Shown here: one piece after another, positions 1-10,210 of the stretch
Layout of the letters: each line of letters begins with the position of its first letter
Position numbering within the stretch: the first letter of the stretch is position 1
DNA from: Symsagittifera roscoffensis
Lineage: Eukaryota; Xenacoelomorpha; Acoela; Convolutidae
Length of the DNA stretch: 64,000 nt
Assembly (NCBI RefSeq): GCF_963678635.1
Contig: NC_087071.1
Span: forward strand, 16,615,613-16,679,612
Direction of reading: 5' to 3'
Made by a program: the position numbers and the translations under genes
Notes under the pieces: model-generated
The model's input: the letters and a program-made list of their open reading frames with translations, nothing else
Told to the model about the DNA's origin: nothing
The model's database searches: none

Positions 1-630
1 GGGGTCCTTTTGGTCGGCAGAAGGTCGAATCCCTGAGGAAAGGTGAAGGAGCGTCCCTGTATCAATGTCCAAGTACATGCTAGATGGGTCCCCAAAGAAA
101 AAATTTTCGGATTTAATTCTTCGAAAACGGTATGCGTTAAAATTCAATAAAGCTTGAAGTTTGAAATAGTGAAATAGCCGAGAATTCAAATTATGTACGC
201 GATTTTGACAAAAGTCGAAAACAGTGTTTAATGAAATGAAATTTTCCCCTCCAAAAATTTTGTGAGTTTAAATTGTATGTATCCTTATGATCTAATGATG
301 TTCTTTGAGGCTGAAAACTAAGTTGTAATTTGAAAAAAATATATTTCTTTTTCATCAATCAACTAGGTTCTTTCAGCGTAATTTTTGATCAATTAAAAAA
401 ACCAAAATAACTCCTTTTTTGGGTGAAATTTTGGAAGATAATTTCAAAAAAAAACTTGCGCCATAATAATCCCTGCGAAAATAATAGCAACTTTTGTTAA
501 CTTCAATTTTTGTCTAAACTTAACACAAATTGTGAAAAACGGGTTTGAAATTTCAAGTTTCGTTCGTTTTGTTCGGATGATTGAAATCAGCACTGTGTTT
601 TTCTTGTACTCGTACAACAACCAGGAACCC

Positions 631-666
631 ATTATTTTTATTATTGTTATTATGATTATTATGAGT
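631..666. repeat. short ATT-type microsatellite
   Basis: Imperfect ATT/TTATTG repeats, a shorter relative of the larger ATT array at 974-1116. Confidence 0.8.
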
Positions 667-973
667 AATGAACGTAGCGAAGATTCTTATATAGATCTTG
701 CTGTTTTTTTTTCAGGAAAAGTCTTAAAAGTCTCTCATATCTACAGATGTGCATTCATACATAATGATGCATTTATGAATGCACTCAGGTATATATGCAT
801 TTTTAAAGTTCAATTGAAATTCATCTGCTGAAAATGACATAATCATAAATTGTTCTTGAAATTCAAAGAGCTTAAAGGGCATCTATTTTTTTCTTTGAAA
901 TTCCGTTTTTTCAAGAAAGTCAGTTTTTTTAAATGTTTTCTTGTGTTCAATAACTCTTTTCCAATCTCCAATC

Positions 974-1116
974 CTATTATTATTATTATTGTTATTATGA
1001 TTATTATTATGATTACTATTATTATTATTATGGTCATTATTATGATTATTATGATTATTATGATTATTATTATTGTTATTATTATCATCATTATTATGAT
1101 GATTATTATTATCATT
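974..1116. repeat. ATT/ATG trinucleotide microsatellite
   Basis: About 140 bp of ATT repeats with scattered ATG, GTT and ATC variants, ending about 30 bp before the G-alpha exon. Open frames across it encode only poly-Ile tracts on both strands and are not genes. Confidence 0.95.
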
Positions 1117-1147
1117 ACTAGTTTTATTGTGTATACTGTGTGTTTAG

Positions 1148-1280
1148 ATTTGTTTCCCTGACGAAGTCTCCCCTGACCCACTGTTTCCCAGAGTACTCTG
1201 GCCCCAACACATTCATGGAGGCTGGCCAGTACATCCAGATGAAGTTCGAGAACCTCAACAGACGCAAACTCACCAAGGAG
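1148..1280 (+). CDS. G protein alpha subunit (Gi class), penultimate coding exon, partial gene
   Basis: Encodes the G-alpha segment KSPLTHCFPEYSGPNTF followed by EAGQYIQMKFENLNRRK and ends LTKE at a codon boundary. In G-alpha proteins this follows the NKxD guanine-binding motif and leads into the alpha-4/beta-6 region of the Ras-like domain. The protein would be a membrane-associated GTPase coupling seven-transmembrane receptors to effectors. The end at 1280 is firm, because the KE junction is a conserved phase-0 intron position in the Gi family. The start is uncertain: the best acceptor is TTTAG before 1148, but the first residues (FVSLT) match the family poorly, so GAAG at 1166 is an alternative. 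Upstream exons lie outside the window or were not recognised. Confidence 0.9.
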
Positions 1281-3663
1281 GCAAGTCACTCACTCACTCA
1301 CTCATTACACACAAACCTCATTCAATACCCCTCAATTTTACTGTATTAATGTCTAATGAACAGAATTCGGGCTCACTTTCAAGTCGTGTGGTTTTTGATG
1401 GCATTTAAAACAAAAGTGGCGAATCTAGAACTTAGCGGAAGGGGGACTTTGCGAAACATTTTGAAAGATTCTTGAATTTTGAATTTTCTTTTGCGGTGCA
1501 GAATTTGGAAATGTTTCAAATTAGATCAATATGAGAACCGAAGAAAAGTACGAACGTTTTAAAAAGTTCGAAAAAGTTGATCCGAGAGAAATGGTTACAA
1601 AAAGCACTTATCTGAATCTGATGATGTCACCGTCAATGCGCCGTATTGAACTAAATAGTTAGTGTATTTCGTTCATTTATGACTGGTCTCAGTTGTGACG
1701 TCTTGTTTTCTGAGATTTAATGTAATCTGTTTGATCATTTAAATGAATTTTTTTGCTTGGTTTTTTTATCAAGTGCTTAAGATAGGTAAACGAAGCCTAC
1801 AAGTTGTAATCGTATATTCCTATTTGGTTAAGGTAAGTTTTTGCTTAGTGCTTCAGATATGTAAAGGAAGCCTATAAGCTGTACTATAATAGTACATTCC
1901 TTTTTTGTTGAGTTTTATTCAGTGAAGTCAAAATACGTAATTGAGGTCAAAATAAAATCAAGTGTCTCTGTCCTCTGAAACCGTTTTAACTCTGTATGTA
2001 GTTTTATAAGACTCTTTAGGGGTGCCGGACATCAAGCCGGCGGGACTTCAAGCCGAATTGGAAAATTAGGGACTTCAAGCCGAATAATTCCTTACAAAGT
2101 TGTGAAATATGAACTATTTGAAAACTTTTTTGAAGAATTTCTGAATTTCATGATCTTTCTTCACTAGTTATTGGCGTTTGCATATTATTAAAGCTTCCAA
2201 ATGATGTTCCGGAAAGTTGAAAAGTAAAACATGGTTGAAACAATTTCAAAAACCGGCTGATTTTATTAACGGATGCGAATCACAAGTGGTGCATTGTCAT
2301 GAATAACGCTTATTATGGACTAAACTTGCCAAAATTTTAGAAAAGCAACATTTTGCAGATGATAAAATAGCGTTTTGGGGTGCTTGTAAAGTTTTAATTT
2401 CGGCTTGAAGTCCCTTCGGCTTGATGTCCCGTCGGCTTGTTCTCCTAGACCCACTCTTTAGTTTAAGGATATTTAATAATGTATGTATGTTTGTTCTTTG
2501 TGTTTGCGAGAAAAGGTGTCACTTTTGAATCCAATAGGATGAAATAAACATTTGTTTACGCTTGCGATGAACAAGCATTATCAAATCGGAATATTGAACT
2601 TTTTCGGGCTAACAACTTGTCTAACAGAATCGAATCACTGAATAATTTGCTTAGCCTACTTTCATAGTTTATCAAGATCGAATCGAGACACCAATTTAGT
2701 TTGTTTAGGCTGGAGTTGAATTTCATGCTTGAGACGGTAATGGATTCGATTCTGTCCTGGAGTTGAAATTTTCATGAATTTATTTTCGGAGAAATTAATT
2801 ATCGGACTAATATTTGTCTGCTTATTTTTTGTCGGCCTGCTTTCCATATCATGAACTTTTTTCTAGTTGAAGCAAGTTTTGCTAGATATGAAAACGTTTT
2901 GAATCGTTCATATAGTTTACAAACTTGTGGCCTCAGATTTTGTATGATTTCTTGTTTAAGAGTCGGTGAACGTAATCCAGACTCTGAAATAGGTCGTGAT
3001 GATGTTTTTTGTTTGTTTTCTGAAGTAATTTTTTTCGGGCTCTAATTTACATTTTCGCGGTTTGACGCTTAGATTCTATCTAACTTCAGTTCAATTCTTT
3101 TCTTAAAAGGAAGGTAAACGCCACTATTGAACAGCAAAATTTTAAAGGTCACGAAATATGCGATCGACTTCTAGATTTGAAAGTGGAATTTAATTTTCAA
3201 ATTTCTTAGCGGAATATAAAATTTATCTATTGATCCAGTTTTCTCAAATTAGGCGAAAGTTCTCTCGGTTTAGGTAGTGCTCATTCGTGAAAAACGTATG
3301 AAGTTTTTGTATGTTTAATTTTTATGTATATTTTCCGTCTTAGTAATCGCAGCCTCATTTGCTAAAATAGTTTGAGATGTATCGAAAGGGGTGTGATTTT
3401 CTGCTTCGCTGCTGCTTTTACTTTTTTCTTTCAAGTATAACCAAAGTTTAAAAATAACTTAAAATATCATATTCTGTCACTCGATTAAGGGGTTGATAGA
3501 GAATCGATTTTGCGGGTGGCCAAGAAGCAATCTAGAAAATTAACTCAGATTATGTCAAAAACTAACATAAAAGTTAGCGAAATGATTTTTTTTGCTTACA
3601 TGATTGATGGGGAGTTTGAGATTCCACAGTTGTTTTCAAGGTTTTTTTTCTCCGTGTGTGTAG
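1281..3663 (+). other. GC-AG intron of the G-alpha gene
   Basis: The donor is GAG|GCAAGT, matching the known GC-AG donor consensus. The acceptor is a pyrimidine-rich tract ending TGTGTGTAG|GTG. Intron length is 2383 nt. The reading frame and the conserved KE/xY-HFTCATD junction fix both ends, and no GT donor in the right phase is seen nearby. The intron contains a copy of the dispersed repeat (about 2546-3270). Confidence 0.85.
2546..3270 (+). repeat. dispersed repeat copy in the G-alpha intron
   Basis: Shares ordered blocks with copies at 10.2-11.7, 13.8-14.6 and 20.5-21.3 kb: a head like TTTACGCTTGCGAT.AGCAAGC and ATCAAATCGGAAT, a B-box-like GGATTCGATTCTG, a TTGTCGGC block, and a tail AACAGCAAA..TAAAGGTCACGAAA also seen near 11.62 kb. 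Boundaries are approximate. Confidence 0.6.
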
Positions 3664-3774
3664 GTGTACTTTCATTTTACATGTGCTACAGACGCCAGCA
3701 ACATCCAGTTTGTGTTCGACGCCTGCACAGATGTCATCATCAAGACCAACCTCAAAGACTGCGGGCTATTCTAG
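3664..3774 (+). CDS. G protein alpha subunit (Gi class), last coding exon
   Basis: Encodes the C-terminus of a Gi-type alpha subunit: [20 protein letters not shown], then [16 protein letters not shown] and a TAG stop. TCATD is the conserved G5 guanine-binding motif. The C-terminal helix (NLKDCGLF) contacts receptors, and the Cys four residues from the end is the site ADP-ribosylated by pertussis toxin in Gi proteins, which places this in the Gi class rather than Gq, Gs or G12. The exon starts in phase 0 straight after an AG acceptor. It is intact and looks functional. The family is certain; the exact orthologue (Gi versus a divergent relative) cannot be set from 36 residues. Confidence 0.95.
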   Translation: MYFHFTCATDASNIQFVFDACTDVIIKTNLKDCGLF

Positions 3775-3977
3775 AACATTTTAGAAAAGAAACAATCGAA
3801 AACATTCAAGTCAACACTTAACCACCACCAAAAAAACAGAATGAGAAACGTTCTAGAATGTTTTCAACACAACCACCACCGCCACACTACATCGTCAGAA
3901 CAACACCGATACAATCTAGAAAATGCGAACCGATACAGTCAAAATTAGAACCCTCTAGAATTATTCTAGAACATTCT
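3769..3977. promoter_or_regulatory. cluster of heat-shock-element-like motifs in the G-alpha 3' UTR
   Basis: The heat-shock element consensus is alternating TTC and GAA with 2-nt spacers. 3965-3977 reads TTCtaGAAcaTTC, a perfect three-unit match. 3769-3786 reads TTCtaGAAcaTTTtaGAA, overlapping the stop codon, with one mismatch in four units. 3851-3863 reads TTCtaGAAtgTTT. The stretch is also unusually rich in CTAGAA. Regulatory function is an inference; these could be drift from one repeated CTAGAA word. Confidence 0.4.
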
Positions 3978-4178
3978 CATCTCTAGATCCTCTCGCCAAT
4001 ACTTTTCTCAAAGACATGTATTCTGAAATATTGGAAACAGAGTTAGCAGATAGACTGTTTCTAGAAAAACGTGGATATCCGAAGTTGTCTCTTGCAGTAA
4101 TTTAATTTAAAAAAGTTCAATTGAAAATTTATAAAGTAGATATAATAATATTTCGGTAAAATTTTGAGAACATACTAT
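3775..4178 (+). other. G-alpha 3' UTR and downstream DNA
   Basis: Begins right after the stop, is relatively rich in CAA/CCACC words, then turns AT-rich. No clear AATAAA poly(A) signal was pinned down. Confidence 0.5.
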
Positions 4179-5518
4179 TGAAGTTGTCGAAAAAATGTTT
4201 TTGTACGGTGATTTTTTCATTTACTCAAATATAAGCAAAAAAAAACAATGGTTTACCCGAAACTTAAAGAAATCTTTTCTTCCCTGGAAAAGATGCTTGA
4301 AATTCGGCACTTCTGTTTTTGCTCAAATTGAATTATTTCGACATTTAAATGATGTATGCAATTAATTATGGCATCGTGTTTATCTAAAGTCGCAATAAAA
4401 CTAGCAATTGAAAATTGTCAAATCGGGAATTTTTTCCCGCAGTGAATGGTGAATGTTTACAATTAGAGTTTATAAAATGAGTGCATTATGTGTAACGAAA
4501 ATGATACATGCATTTTTTTCTTTATATTTTTCTGTTGATTTTTTTTAGAGGAATTTATAATAACTCAGTTATGATTTATTGTCAGTTTAACTGAGGGAGC
4601 TTTACTTCACCAAATGTAGTGTAATTAACTATTTCATGATTTATTAATGAAATTTTAAAGTTATCTATGTCAATATGAATTGGTCAATATCTGTAAAAAT
4701 TTACTATTTTTCAAGAATTTGCAGTTCTTCGAAAAAAAAAATTTACGAGCAAGAACATGCATAAATTTACCGAAATCTGAATAATTCATTTAATTTCTAT
4801 TGCTATTGAAAAAATGAGAAATTAATTTATTTTGCAGTAATGTTAGCGAAGCGTTGCAGGCGATGCGAAAGTGAAATGTGCTGCCACCTCGACCCCCCAC
4901 TCACCCCCATTCTTTCCTCTCTCACTTTTCATGCTACATCGATCCAAGGTAATTTTATTCTTAATGAAACAACTCGATTTATTTATCAGTTTGTGAGATT
5001 TATCAATCTGGATAAGTTAAACACTCCTGCCCTAATGTATCTGAATGGTTTTATTCTCGTTGGTGTTTGGTTTATAGCTCTGGGGCTTGGGTGCTTAATG
5101 TTAACCATCAATTTGATTCAGAAAAAAATATAGTAAATTCTGTTTCCGCCAAAATTTTCAAAACTTTCGCTGATAGTCCTGTTTTAATTCAGTATATTGG
5201 TTTAGTCCGATACTATTCCAATAAACTGAGTCTAGCTGCTATGATATTAAAAGATATATAAATTGAAATCATTTTAATCATTTTAAGCATAAGTCTGTTT
5301 TTACTCTACCTTTATCTATCTCTTTAAAAAGGTGCAATTAATGAATAAATTAATGAGCTGTTTTTTCAACCTTAGAGTTACTAAATTCGCTCTTGTGCAT
5401 TAAATGTTGCATATTTTTATAGAACACAAACAGCAGTTTAAAATAAATATAATTTGCAGATAAAAATATGATGCAGTTGTAATTAAATCAAGTATTCGTG
5501 CAATAGGAACAACCAAAC
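4179..5518 (+). repeat. 1340-bp tandem duplication, copy 1
   Basis: Base 4179 onward matches 5519 onward for 1340 bp, with no difference noticed by eye. The junction carries a 3-nt TGA microhomology shared by both ends. The unit contains an exon-like stretch at 4838-4948. Confidence 0.95.
4838..4948 (+). CDS. putative 111-nt exon inside the duplicated unit
   Basis: A GC-richer island in AT-rich DNA, flanked by a good acceptor (TTTTGCAG) and donor (AAG|GTAATT). Its length divides by three. One frame is open throughout (MLAKRCRRCESEMCCHLD, then a Pro/Ser-rich stretch); another ends after NVSEALQAMRK and could be a terminal exon. The product is not recognised and no partner exon was found. Confidence 0.3.
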
Positions 5519-6858
5519 TGAAGTTGTCGAAAAAATGTTTTTGTACGGTGATTTTTTCATTTACTCAAATATAAGCAAAAAAAAACAATGGTTTACCCGA
5601 AACTTAAAGAAATCTTTTCTTCCCTGGAAAAGATGCTTGAAATTCGGCACTTCTGTTTTTGCTCAAATTGAATTATTTCGACATTTAAATGATGTATGCA
5701 ATTAATTATGGCATCGTGTTTATCTAAAGTCGCAATAAAACTAGCAATTGAAAATTGTCAAATCGGGAATTTTTTCCCGCAGTGAATGGTGAATGTTTAC
5801 AATTAGAGTTTATAAAATGAGTGCATTATGTGTAACGAAAATGATACATGCATTTTTTTCTTTATATTTTTCTGTTGATTTTTTTTAGAGGAATTTATAA
5901 TAACTCAGTTATGATTTATTGTCAGTTTAACTGAGGGAGCTTTACTTCACCAAATGTAGTGTAATTAACTATTTCATGATTTATTAATGAAATTTTAAAG
6001 TTATCTATGTCAATATGAATTGGTCAATATCTGTAAAAATTTACTATTTTTCAAGAATTTGCAGTTCTTCGAAAAAAAAAATTTACGAGCAAGAACATGC
6101 ATAAATTTACCGAAATCTGAATAATTCATTTAATTTCTATTGCTATTGAAAAAATGAGAAATTAATTTATTTTGCAGTAATGTTAGCGAAGCGTTGCAGG
6201 CGATGCGAAAGTGAAATGTGCTGCCACCTCGACCCCCCACTCACCCCCATTCTTTCCTCTCTCACTTTTCATGCTACATCGATCCAAGGTAATTTTATTC
6301 TTAATGAAACAACTCGATTTATTTATCAGTTTGTGAGATTTATCAATCTGGATAAGTTAAACACTCCTGCCCTAATGTATCTGAATGGTTTTATTCTCGT
6401 TGGTGTTTGGTTTATAGCTCTGGGGCTTGGGTGCTTAATGTTAACCATCAATTTGATTCAGAAAAAAATATAGTAAATTCTGTTTCCGCCAAAATTTTCA
6501 AAACTTTCGCTGATAGTCCTGTTTTAATTCAGTATATTGGTTTAGTCCGATACTATTCCAATAAACTGAGTCTAGCTGCTATGATATTAAAAGATATATA
6601 AATTGAAATCATTTTAATCATTTTAAGCATAAGTCTGTTTTTACTCTACCTTTATCTATCTCTTTAAAAAGGTGCAATTAATGAATAAATTAATGAGCTG
6701 TTTTTTCAACCTTAGAGTTACTAAATTCGCTCTTGTGCATTAAATGTTGCATATTTTTATAGAACACAAACAGCAGTTTAAAATAAATATAATTTGCAGA
6801 TAAAAATATGATGCAGTTGTAATTAAATCAAGTATTCGTGCAATAGGAACAACCAAAC
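5519..6858 (+). repeat. 1340-bp tandem duplication, copy 2
   Basis: Second head-to-tail copy of 4179-5518, ending where the sequence diverges at CTGATACAA. The identity suggests a very recent duplication or an assembly artefact. Confidence 0.95.
6178..6288 (+). CDS. putative 111-nt exon, second copy
   Basis: Identical to 4838-4948, with the same acceptor and donor. If real, the gene would carry a duplicated, frame-neutral exon. Product not recognised. Confidence 0.28.
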
Positions 6859-7220
6859 TGATACAATTTTATAGTTCAAGGGCGATTTGTTTGAATGCGG
6901 AAGCTATAAAAAATAGAATATTAAATCTTTTTCCAGATTTTCTGTTTCCAAAACATTTTTGTGACAATGACTTCAATTCTAAGTCGGAATTCAAGAACCA
7001 ATGAAATAATTAAACAAGACTGAATTGCGTAAATTCTATTGATTCCGAATTATTGTTGTATCAAAACACTGCTTCTATGTAAAAAATTCCAATTAAGCGG
7101 AAAACTGGAAAATGAGTTAGAAAAAAAATGAAGTAAATTTTGGGATTTCAAATGTCGCCTCTTGTTTTCGGCTAAATATCTTTTCGGTAGGTTTAGAATC
7201 TCAGCGCAAATTCAATGATT

Positions 7221-7253
<33 letters not shown>

Positions 7254-7401
7254 TGTTCGATCAATTTTTGTTCTATTCCACGTTTTGGTGTTCCACGTTG
7301 TTGTATTTGTAGCTATAACTTATTTGAAAGAATGATTTAATTTATAATTTACAGTTAACTTAACTAGTTGTAGGGAAAATTCAGGAGATGCATCAACAGC
7401 T
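6859..7401. other. AT-rich non-coding DNA
   Basis: Nothing recognisable apart from the GATT microsatellite at 7222-7250. Confidence 0.6.
7222..7250. repeat. (GATT)n microsatellite
   Basis: About seven perfect GATT units. Confidence 0.95.
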
Positions 7402-7827
7402 GGTTTCAACTTTACCATGAAGCAACAGAGTTTCAGTGTATATTTCAGATTTTTCAAAAATCGGAAATATATTCAGTGTATATTTCAGATTTTTCAAAAA
7501 TCATCAAATTTGAATTTGAAATTGAAGTGGCGCGAAAACCAGGTGGTTATTTTACAAAGTGACGCTGGTGTTCTCTGATAGCAAATAAAATAGAAATTCG
7601 GAACCGTTTTGGGTTTCAACTTTTCCATGAAGCAACATGAGTTTCAGTTTATATTTCAGATTTTTCAAAAATCGGAAATATATTCAGTGTATATTTCAGA
7701 TTTTTCAAAAATCATCAAATTTGATTTTGAAATTGAAGTGACACGAAAACCAGGTGGTTATTTTAAAAAGTGACGCTGGTGTTCTTTGATGGCAAATAAA
7801 ATAGAAATTCGGAACCGTTTTGGGTTT
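7402..7827. repeat. ~210-bp tandem duplication (two diverged copies)
   Basis: 7402-7611 and 7612-7827 align from TTTCAACTTT to GGAACCGTTTTGGG with a few substitutions. Each copy holds an internal duplication of a ~45-bp block containing the near-palindrome GATTTTTCAAAAATC. Short open frames on the minus strand are repeat-derived. Confidence 0.9.
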
Positions 7828-9476
7828 TAAAAAGAAACAACAATCCGCGTAGACCTTTACCGTTCTCCGCACCAGAAGCATAAACAATTGGTTCTACGTG
7901 GTACAATACGATGCAATAAACAATTGGTTTAATATGAAGATAAGGCTCTTTTCTATTTCCCCCACATGTCAAATATTGTTAGTTGTTACTAGTTAGTTAG
8001 TTCTTAGTGTGATGGTACGATGGAACTTTTTCCCCAACTGAAGTCTCAAATAAAAGTGATACTTATTGCCTTTGTATCAGCATGCTGCATTGGCACTATA
8101 ATACCATCTGCTTTGACAGCTGTTGGTTTGTTTAACATGCAAAATTTTTTAAACATGCAAAGTGGAAAAGAGCCAATTTTCCCATAAATAACTTTGTTTA
8201 TAGGAATCATTCATCTGCTGGACTCAATCATCTTCTTCTGACATGCTCAGTTTCTTGAAAACTCAAATAAAATTAGTATCGATGAGGTAGTAATTGTTCA
8301 AAGCCAGTTACAAGTTGTAATTATCTTTTCATAAAAAGGTCTCTTTTTTTTCGGGTTCGCGATTTCCGTCCTAGATTCTCTCGGTTCTTTTTCTGATTTT
8401 TAAATGGCTTTTTTTTCTCGAATTTTTTTTTACTGGTCTTCTTTTTAAAGCATGGGTTTTGTTCCAATCTGAATAATTTTTACACAACTGAAAGTTCACA
8501 AATTTAAAAGATCATAAATCGTTCACAAACCAAGTCGATTTTGAGTTTGTTTTTTGTTCGTTTTTAAAATATTTCAACAGTTTCAGATTATATTATATCG
8601 ACTTAGTCAATTTGTATTGCGTAATTCAAGCAAAATATATCCGTATGCGATTATGTGTTTCAGTTTGGATGGGTCCTAAAAACTTTCAAACATTTTCATG
8701 ACAAAAAGTTTGTTTTTGGCTCAACAGGTTTCATCCCAAAAAATGTCCTTGTTGCAGCTCGGCTAATATTTTACAATTTTAAAAGGCTGTTTATAACTTT
8801 ATTCGATACAAACATGAAGTTTTTGTAGCTGTAATTTTTTCAAATTTAACGTTTTCAATGAATTTTTCAGAAATACTTTTTGATTTCTATTTTTTTTCGA
8901 CTCAAAATCTAGTAGCTCTTTGTGTTTTCTGCATCGCAGACATTGCAAAACTCCGTCTCGCCTCTGAGTGCAAATATTGTTAAAAGCTCGTATTTCATGA
9001 ATATTGGAAATATCAACGAAACATACAGTAAAGACGAAGGATAGCCGGCTGCTGTGCAAGTAGCACAGAAAGTTCCTAACACAACAGTTTTAAAGAATCA
9101 GTTTTTTTGAGCAAATAGTCTTATTTTTTCGTGATGTGATCAGAGGGTGTAAACAAAGGTCTAAAGCTTGAGTATGGGCGGCAGTTAATGTAATTAAGCA
9201 TAATCAGCAACATTTTTTTTTTATAATTGAGTAGATTTGAAAAGACTTGCATGCCAATTTTTGTAACAAGCGGACAAGGTGAACAAAAAATAATTTTATA
9301 AAATTTGCTGGCGAATTTAAAGGCGCAAAAAAAAATAGCAGAAGAGCCTAAATAAAAGTTTGCTCCGTGATTAGTGATACTACGTGATTTTGAGTGGAAA
9401 AATTAAACCACCCGAAGACAAATTTCCTCCACACTTTCCGTGTTCACCATGAACAAACTAGAAGAAACTATTTCAT
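7828..9476. other. AT-rich non-coding DNA with a partial dispersed repeat
   Basis: From about 8200 to 9070 there are words shared with the dispersed family (GACATGCTCA; GCAAAACTCCGTC; and a hairpin CTGTGC-AAGTA-GCACAG near 9050 related to the blocks at 12.53 and 16.27 kb). No convincing gene. Confidence 0.45.
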
Positions 9477-9722
9477 CTATTCGAACAAAAACAACATTAC
9501 CTGGTACCCAAAACAAGCAAAAAAGCAGTACTTAAATGATTTGTCAACTTGCTTCTGAAGTTCACGATCAAAACGACAAAAATTAGAGCCACTGCAAGCA
9601 CTATAATTCACACTTTTCGAAAGGGACGAAGTTTCGTTGCCATTGGTTAACTTTGGTCCTATCTTTTCGGTTATATCGCAAAAATTGTCAACCATGAGTG
9701 CCAATGAACGTAATAAAAACAT
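9477..9722 (-). CDS. putative first exon of a small Cys-rich protein
   Basis: Read on the minus strand from an ATG at 9722, an 81-codon frame stays open with a mildly hydrophobic N-terminus (MFLLRSLALMV) and five cysteines. It runs into a consensus splice donor CAG|GTAATG near 9500, just after FACFGYQ. Codon use looks less AT-driven than its surroundings. No family is recognised and no downstream exon was found, so this may be chance. Confidence 0.3.
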   Translation of the reverse strand: MFLLRSLALMVDNFCDITEKIGPKLTNGNETSSLSKSVNYSACSGSNFCRFDRELQKQVDKSFKYCFFACFGYQVMLFLFE

Positions 9723-10210
9723 GATGTGGTGTTGGTTCCTTTCGATTTATGGTTTATTTTAGAAAAAACCCGAATCGTTGTTCTCGCTCGATTTTGAGTC
9801 ATCGCAGTATGACTTATGGTTTCTTCGTTTCAAAATCTTTTTCTATTCCTGTTTGATTTATTAAACAGGTATTATGAAAACGTTTTTTTTTCCAGATGTG
9901 ATCTGGTTTTTTTTTTTTTTTTTTTTTTGAGACGCTTTTTCGAAAAATTCGCTTTCCAAAAAAACTACACGTCAGATTCTCATAAAAGTGGTACCAATGG
10001 ATTCAGTAGCGTTTCACCTACCTGCCTGCATAAAATTTAGGGCAATTTTTACCCTACCCCACCCCCTACGGTCTTAGAAAAGCTTCACAACTCGGTACTT
10101 TTTTCACTTTTTGCCCATTTTTTCGGAAAGAGATTCAACATTTAAGACTACATATAAAAAACTGTTTGTTGGCAACAAAAGTTTTTCTGTTATTTTACTA
10201 AATTTTGAAA

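Larger units (their letters stand above)
1..1147. other. AT-rich DNA, probably G-alpha intron
   Basis: No exon is recognisable. The stretch is AT-rich with stops in all frames except through simple repeats. It lies immediately upstream of a G-alpha exon and is most simply the preceding intron. The preceding G-alpha coding segment (NKKDLF region) was looked for and not found here. Confidence 0.5.

Noticed and set aside
843-1289. Long poly-Ile open frames on both strands near 0.85-1.29 kb
   Set aside because: Produced by the ATT microsatellite; only the exon at 1148-1280 has homology support.
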